From a candidate division SR1 bacterium (GTDB taxonomy: Bacteria; Patescibacteriota; Gracilibacteria; Absconditabacterales; Absconditicoccaceae): DNA of 32,498 bases. Position numbers and translations under genes: made by a program. A model generated the notes under the pieces. That model did not search any database and was not told the DNA's origin. It saw nothing but the letters and a program-made list of their open reading frames with translations. This document shows positions 13,101 through 22,286 of this stretch, piece after piece. Position 1 is the stretch's first letter. Each line of letters begins with the position of its first letter. The stretch spans positions 1-32,498 of the forward strand of contig BNUE01000007.1 of assembly GCA_025997135.1 (NCBI GenBank). Direction: 5' to 3'.

Positions 13101-16100
13101 ACTGAGAATCCAGTCATAGTAGCTGGAAGTATGTCTTCAAAAACTAAACCTGTCTTTGTAGCTAATGCTTTGAAAAGTAATTCTCGCGTGATGACATTTC
13201 AGCTTTTTGAAGCTTCTCTTTTTCCTCGCTGTGTGTCGCCACCTTCAGGAATTCTAAAATTATTACAATTTCACTGTGCATCTGGAATTTTTCATACTGG
13301 ACAACATTTAAGTTCTTTTGTGCTTCGTCTAGGATCAGTTGGACCACATTCGTCAGGGTTTGTTGTATCAAGGCAAGATATACCGTTTGGATCGAGATAA
13401 TTTGAGCCTGCATCACAGCATATTGGATAATTTGCCGCTCAGTTATTACAAATTTGTAATGGCTCTTTGATCTCACAAGCTGTTTTATCCTCATTTGGAA
13501 CCTGTGGAAGTACGCAGCAAGTGCCGTCTTTTAATTGTTGTGCTGGATCTTCACAGTCTGCTGAGTTATGACCTGTCTTGGTGATTGAACATTTTGAAGT
13601 AGTGTTACCTCCACAGTACCATTCCCGCCCAGTTGGTGTAGGATTCCAATGTGCAGTTTCTGAGGCTGGATTACAGAGAACTGGATTTGTCGCCAATCGT
13701 GCATCCCTTTGAGCTTCAGTCATCGGACTCTTTGCCTGAGCTGAAAGACATGCTCCAGAGTTCACTTCTGGTTTACATGCTGGATCATCAATATCTAAAT
13801 GCTCTTTTCCAGGAATTGGACACTTTATCGGATCTGTAGCTATATCAGGAACGTCTTCACATACTCATTCAGCATTTGGCTTCTGACCTTCTGGACAGCA
13901 TTTACCGTCTTTATCTTTCTGTTCGTCTGGACAATTTTGATCTTCAGGAAAATATGCTTCACATGTCTGTGTTCCACATTTCCAAGTATTGATTTTTGAT
14001 AATCAATTAGAATTATTATCTCTACAAAAATCTTGAGCATCATAGAGAATTGATGCACTAGCTGGTTCACACAGCCAGTTTGGCTTTCCAAGTTGAGCAT
14101 AAAATTCATCACAGCTTTTAAAAGTCTGTCAATTTAAGGCTGAACATCTCATTGGAACACAAGATTTTGTATCTGGATCTCGTCACTCAGACTCAGGATC
14201 ACAGTCTTTCTCTGATTTTTCATAATTCACTGGATCAGCACAAAAAACCGTTTCTTCAGCCAGATTTTTAATCTTTTCCAAATCTGAAAGAGTTTGATTT
14301 TTGAGACCTTCTATATTTGTAGTATCTCATAGCACTAATTTTGCTAGTTTGGATAATATTTCTGATCCATAGGTTTCTAGTAAAGACTTTGATAAATTTT
14401 CCTCAACTTCTCCATGTAAAATGATAGCAGTAGCTGTGTCTGTACGATCCACATCATTTGTATCTACACATTCAGGATGCAACATAAGCTCACGCTGTGA
14501 ATATAGGAGACAAGGATCAATAGCTCAATGTTTTCCACAATTTACGCTTTGTCCATCATCTGTCTTACATTGCCATTCCATATATTGCGCTCAGTTTTCA
14601 TCTATTCACTTATCAACAGGTCATGGATTTCCTTTTTCACAAGTTCATTCATAGTTTCCGCATAATGGAGCAGGTAAAGTCTGTTCTCTCACTACACAGT
14701 TTAGAATTTTTCAGTTGTTAGGTGCGGAAATCACGGTTGCTGTAATAGTACATTTAACAGTTTCTCCAGGTTTTAAATCAGGAATAGAAATCTGATTATT
14801 GATTCAAACTGAAGCTTTTCAACTACAACTGATCTTCACATCTCATAAATAACTAGGAATGGATTCTTTCCAATCATCTGCCGAACCTCCATTAGCTCCT
14901 GCTGTCCAAGTGATTTCCCACGAAACTGTATCACCTAGACTCACTGGTCAGGTCGTGAGTGATTTCTTGATTGGCTTGACTGGGTCTTTTTTTATTATTA
15001 CTTCGGTTGGATCACAGTTTTTTGTATCTGGATTATATTTTGTCTCACAGCATTCTCATGAATACGGATTATACTTTTCATCTGGACATTGCCTAGATCA
15101 CATAGGGGGTTCAGCATAACACTCTTTACTTCCATCACATGACCAGAGTCGTCAATTTCCTCACCATCTATAATCTAACTTTGCTGAAGCAGGATTACAC
15201 CACTCTGGCTGTGGAATTATCTGTTCAAATGGATTAAAATTATTCGATCCCATCATTCGATCTGAAATTGTAGATTCTAAGTTTTTATTACAGACTGCTG
15301 GTTTGATGGTTACTCCACATTTTTCATCTCCACACATTCGAGAGATATCATTACCACTCTCTATATAACCTGTCATCGCATCTGCTGGATCACAGTATTC
15401 AGGTGGATTAGCAATAAAAGCTCCACCTCGTCGTCCTCTCTTGTAATCTTTCCATTCCTGTAGAGAATTAAAAGTCATATTATTGATTACACATTTTGGT
15501 GGTGTATCTTCTGAAATGGAAGGAACTACAACAGAACTACACACAGGGACAAAACTAAGCCTTGTTTCTATACAATTATTTACTTCTAAACTATTATTTA
15601 AACTTCAATCCGCTTTTATTACCACTTTTGGAGATCTCTGAACACAGTTTTGAATAGTTTCTCATGGGATTGCATCTGACTCAAATACAAACTGATAATG
15701 CCCACCACCAGTAAGAGCATTAGAAGAAAAAGTAGAACCATTTTGAGTAAAATTAGATGGCTGAGTAATTACTCTAAATCCACTAAGTGTAGATACTTCA
15801 GAAAAGCTTAGTCCTGTATTAGGCTTTCATATTATATTTACATCTACAGTCCGTATAATTTTATCTCCTGAAAGAACTCAGCTTTTTGTTATCTCATAGT
15901 CTGCCTGAGATTCTGATCATCCAGTATATCAACCATAAAGTAGAGAATAATAAGCACCACTACAAGGAGGAGTGAAACCTGGAGGAGTTCCAATCTGAAG
16001 ATTACAAGCTCCACCATACACATTTCCTTTTGAATCTTTACAATTCCAAGACCATCCATTTGGAGCTGGAGTAATAAGAGAAGTTCAGTCTATTACTGAC

Positions 16101-17554
16101 CCATTTGTAGTCTGAGTAAAAACAGGCGTTCATCAGTTAGTACAAAGCAAATCTGGACGATTTTTAATTTCATCCCAAGCCCTATAATCTAAATACCCAT
16201 TTATACCTAGAGAGCGACAAGTAGGTACTTGAATATTTTTAAAACAAGCAGGGGAAACCTGTTTCCCATTTTTATCTTTACAATAATAGCTCCGATTAAG
16301 CATTCATCCATTATTATCACTAAATGCTCCAGTATTTAATCGCTCAGGAGTAGCATCAGATGGATTACATCGCTGGGTATTTGGATTGTTTTTCAAAGCT
16401 TCAAACTGCTCTATCGTAGTCACAGAGTTATAAACTCCTGAATTACAAGATCAGGTAATAGTAGTTGTAGAACCTGTTGATGGAGCTATTGAGATTCAAC
16501 AAGCTTTTCATCAACAAGACCAAGTCATAGCTGTTGTTTTTCAGCTAGTATCTTTTACCATCTTTAGTCAAAAATAAAAACCTTTACCTTCCAAGAAACT
16601 ATCATAACCATTATCATTTCTGCTAGAATAATCCAAAGCAGAATTATCTGGATCGCAGAAAACTGGAGCAGTAGCTGGATTTTTTCCTATATTACCATGA
16701 ATGAAAGCAAGATTTTCTACAGAAGAATACGATTGTGGAGTTGTAGTACTAAGCTTTGAACAAGATGATGGAACTGTTGTTGTTGGCTTCTGATAACTAA
16801 TCACTTTCGGATCACATGACTCTGAAGTCGTCACATCTTGCTTTTGAAGGAGTGCATTTTGTTTTAGTGGAGTCGGTAAACCCTGATAAATCAGATAACT
16901 TCAAAGATTGATTATATTATTGTTATTATTATTTAGGTAAGTGATATCTCACTGATTTTGTGATGCAGTCGCCGTGGCTGATGAGACAAATACGCAGTTC
17001 TGAATAGATGTCAGCGATGTAGAATTTTTTACTCTCACACGTATGGTACAGCTAACTGATTCATTTGCATTTAGTTCTGTCGTAGTCAAGATGAGAGGGC
17101 TGGTCTGAGTAACCTTCACCTTGGAAGAACAGGTTCAGATACCTACATATTCTAGATCAGAATTATTGAAAAGATATATATCCGTAAGTTCAGTGATGAG
17201 CCCGCCTTCAGGTCCAGCCTTTCGTGAAAAAGTCCATTCTATAATACCGCCTGAAGTTACAGAAGTTTGACTCGATGGATGCGATTTAGTCACACTCGGA
17301 GCGGTCTTGATAATTATCTGATTATCATTATTAATAATTCAGCCGTCAGTAAGAGGTAATTCTTTATTTGGGTCTGTCTGCAGTCATCACCCATTTGAAT
17401 CTGTGGTTGTTCATCCACCTACAGTTAAACCCCCTACCAATCACGGAATCGCTCATAGAACCTGATCACTCAGAGCCGCCGCCGAAGCTGAGTTTATTCC
17501 AAACATCAGGGACAAAAGTAAAAGAAAGCTGAATGCATAACGAAAGTTTTTCAT
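4166..17554 (-). CDS. Giant cysteine-rich multidomain surface protein (4,462 aa)
   Basis: One uninterrupted frame from ATG at 17554 to TAA at 4166 when UGA is Gly. It opens with a signal peptide (MKNFRYAFSFLLLLSLMFG...SASA). I count about eleven DUF11-like beta-sandwich segments, recognisable by SGDTVTYKLTI-like starts and endings such as LNCVV or NTACV. Examples lie near residues 75-195, 535-658, 855-955, 2612-2772, 3682-3802 and 3812-3939. Two FISUMP domains occupy about 2085-2430 and 3075-3330 (GYHVPS, FQWGNNY, SVRCFKN). EGF-like and duplicated segments lie near 1905-2075, and blocks of the CPAGQxxN type are scattered throughout. A novel-looking domain occurs twice (about 1566-1692 and 3505-3635). 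The last 190 residues (GASLLIEYSPSIFE and neighbours) form a separate C-terminal domain, with no LPXTG motif or terminal membrane anchor. No enzyme motif was seen. Role inferred: adhesin or host-contact fibre, disulfide-stabilised. It is first in the three-gene operon. Confidence 0.88.
11367..11464 (-). repeat. 98-bp exact direct repeat, copy 2 in reading order
   Basis: Identical base for base to 11745-11842, and after one mismatch the match extends about 12 bp further on the left. It encodes the second copy of a SCAIPQPSYPNATFTAG / PTSANQPWVKGASSC segment followed by an EGF-like GFEC..GWTGA..C motif inside the giant protein. Perfect DNA identity, including synonymous sites, points to a recent duplication or ongoing gene conversion. 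Confidence 0.95.
11745..11842 (-). repeat. 98-bp exact direct repeat, copy 1 in reading order
   Basis: Partner of 11367-11464; the two copies start 378 bp (126 codons) apart in the same frame of the giant gene. Recombination between them would delete 126 codons without a frameshift, removing one EGF-like unit. The sequence between copies has diverged (GMPEERDIPCAPKPS and onward), so only the module core is preserved exactly. Confidence 0.95.
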
Positions 17555-17643
17555 CTGAATATGTAATAAGGTAAAACTAATCACAATTGTATTCAGAATG
17601 TGCAAAAAAGACTATTTTTTTGTGAAAATGGTGGCATTATGAT

Positions 17644-17672
17644 TTGACAAAATTAGATTTTATGGATATAAT
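17644..17672 (+). promoter_or_regulatory. Consensus sigma70-type promoter TTGACA-N17-TATAAT
   Basis: TTGACA at 17644-17649 and TATAAT at 17667-17672 with exactly 17 nt between them: a perfect match to the vegetative consensus. It points right, but the next plus-strand gene starts 437 nt away, beyond the inverted-repeat element, and has its own closer promoter. Either the element inserted between this promoter and its gene, or it drives an untranslated RNA. Confidence 0.7.
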
Positions 17673-17806
17673 ATGTGAAGCCATGTGAAGTGGTATGTTT
17701 TTTTGGTTATTTTGTAGAAAATTTCTCAACAGATGATAATACTTGAATTATAATTGCAAACGGATAGACTATTGATGTGCAAGTAATCATCTCCGCCCTC
17801 CCGCTT

Positions 17807-17983
17807 ATAACCCCTCCGCCCTCGTTCCTCGGGCACCTCCCCTAACAGGGAGGAAAACCGTTCCCAATATTATCGTATGAAACAGACGGATCGTTATTTA
17901 GAAGTTTAGCTTTGGGGTGAGTTTGTCCCCCTGTGAGGGGGGAGGGAGACAGCGACAAAGTCGGTGTCGGAAGGGGGGTTATT
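17807..17983. repeat. Inverted-repeat element, MITE- or REP-like
   Basis: Two imperfect GC-rich arms face each other: the left (17807-17855) begins ATAACCCCTCCG and the right (about 17926-17983) ends GGGGGGTTATTT. In each arm CCTCCC-type runs are followed by a local hairpin. The composition is far richer in GC than the rest of the window. Between the arms an ATG at 17877 opens a ten-codon reading frame (MKQTDRYLEV) that ends in TAG, possibly the start of a decayed passenger gene. Related GC-rich inverted repeats are known in other genomes, but the family is not identified here. Confidence 0.5.
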
Positions 17984-18061
17984 TACGCATAGAACATGGC
18001 GGCACATCTCAGAATTGGGCAACAGGATTGTGTTTGGTCGATACAAAATTTCAACTTGAAA

Positions 18062-18090
18062 TTGATACAAGAAAGATTAGAGATTATATT
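18062..18090 (+). promoter_or_regulatory. Promoter TTGATA-N17-TATATT for the FKBP operon
   Basis: TTGATA at 18062-18067 and TATATT at 18085-18090 with a 17-nt spacer. The expected transcription start lies about 12 nt ahead of the ATG at 18109. It is the best candidate for driving the lipoprotein, small membrane protein and flippase genes. Confidence 0.6.
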
Positions 18091-18108
18091 GTTTTATTTT
18101 ATTTTTAG

Positions 18109-18819
18109 ATGATCATGCAAAATTCACGTTTATTTCTACTCGCGATAGGATGCAGTCTGCTCCTCTTGACTGCTTGTGGAACCAAAGTCGAGACGCCGAC
18201 TAATCAAAACCAAAACACAAATGAAGAAACTATTATATCTGGAGATGGCACAGATGTCAATGCTTCAGACCTTTTATCACCTAATACTGTAGATCCTATG
18301 GCTTGTGCTGCTGCTGTTAGTGCTTATTTAGACGCTGCTAATTTGGATGGTGAAGGGACCAAGGTTATCGCAAATGGCGACAAAATCGTTGTAGATTATA
18401 TCGGTAGATTGGATGATGGAAGCGTTTTCGATACGAGCGTAGAGGCTGTAGCCAAAGACTGCTGAGCATATAGTGCTGGTAGGGATTACAGTGCTGGACT
18501 AGACTTTGAGGTTGGTGCTGGACAGATGATCGCTGGATTCGATGCTGGAGTAGTTGGGATGAAAGTATGACAGACAAAGACTGTAAATATCCCTGCAAAA
18601 GACGCATACTGAGAGTATTCTGAGGAAAATATTATGACTTATCCGCTCTCTGATGTACCAAATCCTGATGATTATGAGGAAGGGATGAAGTTTTATGCAT
18701 ACTGAAATGTACCAGTGAAAGTGCTAAAAAAGACTGATACTGAGATTACTCTAGACTTCAATCACGATTTAGCAGGCAAGGACTTGATATTTGACATTAC
18801 TATCAAAGAAATTAAATAA
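18109..18819 (+). CDS. Lipoprotein FKBP/SlyD-type peptidyl-prolyl cis-trans isomerase
   Basis: 236 aa to TAA at 18817. The N-terminus is a lipoprotein signal with lipobox LTAC (Cys23), followed by an Asn/Gln/Thr-rich tether, so the enzyme should sit on the outer face of the membrane. The FKBP core begins near residue 85: VDYIGRLDDGSVFDTS, then GAGQMIAGFDAGVVGMKVGQ with KTVNIPAKDAYG, all canonical FKBP strands. The ending DFNHDLAGKDLIFDITIKEI resembles SlyD-type proteins (NHPLAGxxLxF). UGA glycines occur in FKBP core positions (for example VGQ, AYGE). It catalyses proline isomerisation of exported proteins and could assist folding of the large secreted proteins next door. An ATG six bases downstream is an equally possible start. 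Confidence 0.88.
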
Positions 18820-18847
18820 CTAAAAATTTACTTTTATCCAGTTATAG

Positions 18848-19303
18848 ATGTCTATCAAAGTTTCTGTCAGTGAATATTTCCAGAGAAGCAGGTTGCGATT
18901 TGCTATTTTTGGGGTTATAATGCTGATCATAGTCGGAGCATCTATCTGGATTAGAAACCGGTTCTGAGCGATACTTCTGATTTGTTTTGCTGGTTTATAC
19001 CTATACTTTCAGTTTCGCTGAGGCAAAGAAATAGATATAACAGTAAAAGAAGACTGACTTTTGGTCGATGGGAAGCTACATCCTCGATCACAGTATTCTG
19101 GTTTTGTACTGGAATATCACACTGCTAAGCAGAAAATCCACAATATAGTATTACTGGAAGCCAAGACTCATTCAATACATACGATCATGGATACAGACGA
19201 GCATTTGGAGTCTTTTGTGAATGAGTTATCTGAGTTTTTGTCTAGGAAAGATAGCTTTGAAGAGAGTTTTGGGGAGAGAGTGATCAGGAAGATTAAATTG
19301 TAA
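18848..19303 (+). CDS. Small membrane protein of unknown function
   Basis: 151 aa. I do not recognise a named family. After a short basic N-terminus, two hydrophobic helices lie around residues 17-31 and 38-50 (FAIFGVIMLIIVGASIWI, then AILLICFAGLYLYF). A cytoplasmic domain of about 95 residues follows with alternating short strands and a final helix (ITVKEDGLLVDGKL, HSIHTIMDTDEHLESFVNELSEFL), a pattern that fits a bacterial PH-like domain. It lies 28 nt after the FKBP gene and 8 nt before the flippase gene, so it is almost surely co-transcribed, perhaps as an accessory to membrane or polysaccharide export. TAA stop at 19301. Confidence 0.7.
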
Positions 19304-19311
19304 GCAACAAA

Positions 19312-20925
19312 ATGACACAAGAAATATCATCTCACAAATTAGTAATCAAAGATGCAGCTCGACAACTGTTCTGAAGGATAATTTCAGCATTGTTTGGGTT
19401 TGTCATCACTAAAATCATCTCGTCATACCTCTGACCTCTCAGGTACGGAGATTACGGGACGATTTTTAGGTTTTTCGCATGGTGGACCGCACTTGTGGAT
19501 TTTGGGATTTATGTGATCGCTGTGAAGAGACTCTGAGCACTGAAAGAAAAAGCTGACAATCAGGTTGCTTTGGCTACAGAATGAGACGGTCAAATAGATG
19601 CTCAGCAGCCATATCTGGTAAAGGAAGGTCTGGTGCCGACTTATCATAAGTTTCTCGGAATGAGGGTTTTTATGATCATAGTCGTGTATACTTTGGCTAT
19701 TATCACCGCATATCTGATACCTGCATACACTGATAACCCCTTTATAATCTGGTGATTGCCGTTGGCTATGCTGTACAGTGCCAGCAATATGTTCGTCTGA
19801 ATCCAGCAATTACCACTCCAACTATTCTGGAAGATGAATAGGCTCAGCTGGTCGCTAATTATAGCGAGATTTTCGCAGTTGGCAGTGCTGATTCCAACTG
19901 TTTATCTATTATTTAAAAATGTAAAATTTGATAGTGAATGACCTGCGACTCCAGTGATGATCTGAGCTTTCTGTATGGTGGTTTTTAGCGTGGTGGCTAG
20001 TGCTATCTGACAGAATGTAGAAATTCATCACAGATCCAAATCATTACTCCCCTTCAAGATTGATATTGATCTAAAATTTGTCAAAAAAATATTTACAGGT
20101 AATCGAAAATACTGATTTTCATACTTTATGTCGAGCTTTCACACACTGATTGTACTGATGTTTCTCGGACGGTTTTTCCCGACAAGTGAAGGTTTCAAAT
20201 ATGTCTGATTTTGGGCTCTGGCACTGTCATTGATAGAAATATTACTCATCATCCCCTCGAGCCTCTGAAATTCTCTACTGCATAAAATACCGAATTATAG
20301 CATCGAAAACAAGAAAAAAAGCTTTGGAAATCTGCTCATACTGGTCGTCTGGATTGCTATCATCATCGCGATCAATTTCTTCGTGTTTGATAGGGAGATT
20401 ATTCGATTTGTATCTTCACGTGAGTTTCTAGGGACGCGGTGAAGTCTAGTCAATCGATGATCCAATCAGATTTTGCCTTTTTTATGAATTGTCCTGAGTT
20501 TAAGTTTTATAAAGCAGGTTTTCAATTATCTTTTCGTGGCTGTCGAGAAACAGAATGTGTTGTTTTGGAATAATTTGGTCTGAGTAGTTGTTTGAATCGC
20601 TATTGGATTATTCGTAATTCCACGCTGGAATCTGCTGGGAGGGGTTATTACGCAGTTAACGATTGAGTTTTTCTTTACATTCTGAGCATTTCTGATAGCG
20701 CGTCATCAGTGATTATTGCCAAAAATACAGGTCAAACCTGCGATAGCTCTGCTTTGTATACTGCTGTTGGCTGGGCGAGTTGGGGTTGGGGTAAATCAGT
20801 TTTTGGCACCTTATCAGCCAGACATTGTGAGATTTCTAGTGATCGCTCTGGTTTTCAATGGAGGGATTGCTTTGGCTAGTCTGAGGTCTGTAAAGCATAT
20901 TGCGAAGGGTTTAACCGTGGATTAA
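19312..20925 (+). CDS. MOP-superfamily polysaccharide flippase (Wzx/RfbX-like)
   Basis: 537 aa with about 12-14 hydrophobic helices. The opening, KDAARQLFG-type amphipathic helix followed by FGFVITKIISSYLGPLRYGDYGTIF, is the hallmark of Wzx/MurJ-type flippases (LGPxxYGxY). The rest alternates membrane helices with short loops, and a second half-repeat starts near residue 260. Such proteins move lipid-linked oligosaccharide repeat units across the cytoplasmic membrane. Wzx is more likely than MurJ because the fit is to RfbX-like N-termini and an O-antigen ligase/polymerase-like gene lies at 29,062, but this is inference. In-frame UGA is common. Last gene of the FKBP operon. Confidence 0.8.
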
Positions 20926-20936
20926 AACTGTTTTTC

Positions 20937-21024
20937 TGAGCGATAGCGAAGAATCCAGACCTAGCTCATTTAAACTGGTTCCTTCACTTCATTCAGGATA
21001 ACGACTAGCTCAGGATAACAACTG
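20937..21024. repeat. Degenerate inverted and direct repeats between convergent genes
   Basis: Arms at 20937-20958 (CTGAGCGATAGCGAAGAATC) and 20976-20996 (TGGTTCCTTCACTTCATTCA) are imperfect inverted copies. Next to them CAGGATAACNACT is repeated directly at about 20994 and 21011. It occupies the whole gap between the flippase and FtsQ-like genes, where it may act as a bidirectional terminator or mRNA-end structure. It looks like a decayed interspersed palindromic repeat. Confidence 0.5.
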
Positions 21025-21035
21025 GACAGGTAAAG

Positions 21036-22112
21036 CTAAAACTTTTTCCTCACGATTACTTTGTCGGCGTCTAAAGCACTCAAATCTGCCACCTCTATTT
21101 CATCAAATCATGAATAATATTTTTTGAGATTATCATATTTCTCGAACTGTAATATCATACCTTCTGAACTGATTAAGTTTAGGTAGAAAGCCTGATCTCA
21201 GAGGAAAACAATACATCTAGGAGACCCTGCTAAATATACGAAACGTGTCATATCTGGAAACTGCTCCTGAAGCATAGGGATGACCTGCTGGAATACTGAA
21301 AATGGGATCTCGAAGAAAAATCAGCTCAAACTTTTGGCTCAGGAAGCATATTGTGGAGTATCTACTACAAATTTTCACATACCTAAAGCCTTATTTGAGT
21401 CGAGTTTTCGAGTTGCATTATCTCACCAAACTCAGAAGATTTCATTTCCCAGGTGAACTAGAAAATCAGGTTCTGAAAACTTAATATCCACTCCAATGAT
21501 ACCTCAATTTTCTGAAACTACTTTCCAATCCTCTATTAAACCGCTATATATGTCAGCTTTTTTATCTAATGTCTGCAAGAAGTCATCTGCTGAAAGCTGT
21601 CACTGGAGAACTGCCGATAATCCGCTAGGTTGATAAAATTGTACATCCAAATCTGGTAAATCTCAGGTGCTTTTGAGTTCCAGCTGAAAATCCAAATCTT
21701 GGATGAATGGAAACTGTGAGTGAATATCTGCAATAACTGCGTCTTTCTGGAATCGAGTGAGTACATAATAGTTTCTGCCTTTGAGAGTATGATAAATGAG
21801 ATTATACAATTCTATATCTTCGAAAGTATCTATGGAAGTCTGAGAAAATTTAACGCTTTCTATCATAAATTTTTCCTGAAAAAACACTCATTTAATCAGA
21901 AAAAAAAAGCTGAATCAAATCAGAATTAGAGCGATCAATGTCCCAGAGATAAATTTTTTCACGGGAGATGGAATATTTAGAGAAATTTCAGGTAAAGAAA
22001 TACCCGTCTTTCTCGCTGTTTTTTGTAAAGTCTTTTTCACCGAGAAAGGTTTTTTCTTTTTTGCAAAAGGTTTAGGACGAACTAACGATTTTGGCTTTGT
22101 ACGTGATTTCAT
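21036..22112 (-). CDS. FtsQ/DivIB-like cell division protein
   Basis: 358 aa, from ATG at 22112 to TAG at 21036. The first 50 residues are strongly basic (KSRTKPKSLVRPKPFAKKKK), one membrane helix follows (about 55-76, TLIALILIGFSFFFLI), then a periplasmic part. Residues about 80-145 (FMIESVKFS onward) have the size and layout of a POTRA domain. The end, with a YDNLKKYYSG-type helix and IEVADLSALDADKVIVRKK, resembles the FtsQ C-terminus in which a helix precedes strands ending in D+V+V+. FtsQ recruits FtsL/FtsB to the division ring. The gene lies downstream of murD in the same orientation with a tRNA between them, as expected for a broken-up dcw cluster. Sequence similarity is weak; a different POTRA-type protein is possible. 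Confidence 0.6.
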
Positions 22113-22153
22113 ACAAAAAAACTATGAAATAATCTGGATTGGTAGTCTGTTTT

Positions 22154-22226
22154 AGCCAGCTGTCGGGATCGAACCGACGACCTTCTCGTTACGAGTGAGA
22201 TGCTCTACCGACTGAGCTAAGCTGGC
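22154..22226 (-). tRNA. tRNA-Thr (anticodon CGU)
   Basis: 73 nt, minus strand, starting GCCAGCT and ending AGCTGGC plus discriminator U; no encoded CCA. All arms can be drawn: D stem GCTC/GAGC, anticodon loop CTCGTAA giving CGU, a five-base variable loop and T arm GTCGG-TTCGATC-CCGAC. The pair next to the anticodon loop (A31-C39) is mismatched. It reads ACG. Confidence 0.93.
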
Positions 22227-22238
22227 TTGTATGATTTG

Positions 22239-22266
22239 GTTATATAAAAAATATATGTTTTTTCAA
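22239..22266 (-). promoter_or_regulatory. Promoter TTGAAA-N16-TATAAC for tRNA-Thr
   Basis: On the minus strand TTGAAA (22261-22266) and TATAAC (22239-22244) are 16 nt apart, about 12 nt before the tRNA 5' end. It lies between the murD stop and the tRNA, so the tRNA and possibly the FtsQ-like gene need not depend on the upstream operon. Confidence 0.5.
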
Positions 22267-22286
22267 GAGGTTTTGGATTTAGATAA

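Larger units (their letters stand above)
17555..18108. other. Divergent intergenic region
   Basis: 554 nt separate the giant gene (minus) from the FKBP-like lipoprotein gene (plus). It holds a consensus plus-strand promoter (17644-17672), an AT-rich spacer with nothing recognisable (17673-17806), a GC-rich inverted-repeat element (17807-17983) and a second plus-strand promoter (18062-18090). For the giant gene I find only a TACAAT that could be a -10 (17586-17591) with no good -35, so its promoter stays uncertain. Confidence 0.6.

Noticed and set aside
13162..14112. Minus-strand ORFs at 13162-13494 and 13840-14112
   Set aside because: They are in a different frame from the giant gene and overlap Cys-rich segments that read sensibly in the main frame.
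4166..17554. Many separate short minus-strand ORFs (for example ending at 16568, 15161, 13439, 11756, 9362, 8228, 7106)
   Set aside because: All share one frame with the ATG at 17554 and are broken only by TGA. With UGA as Gly they form a single protein, so they are not separate genes or a decayed pseudogene.
17917..18108. 63-codon plus-strand ORF starting MSLSPCEGGG
   Set aside because: Its first half lies inside the right arm of the inverted-repeat element and its composition follows that repeat; there is no family resemblance.
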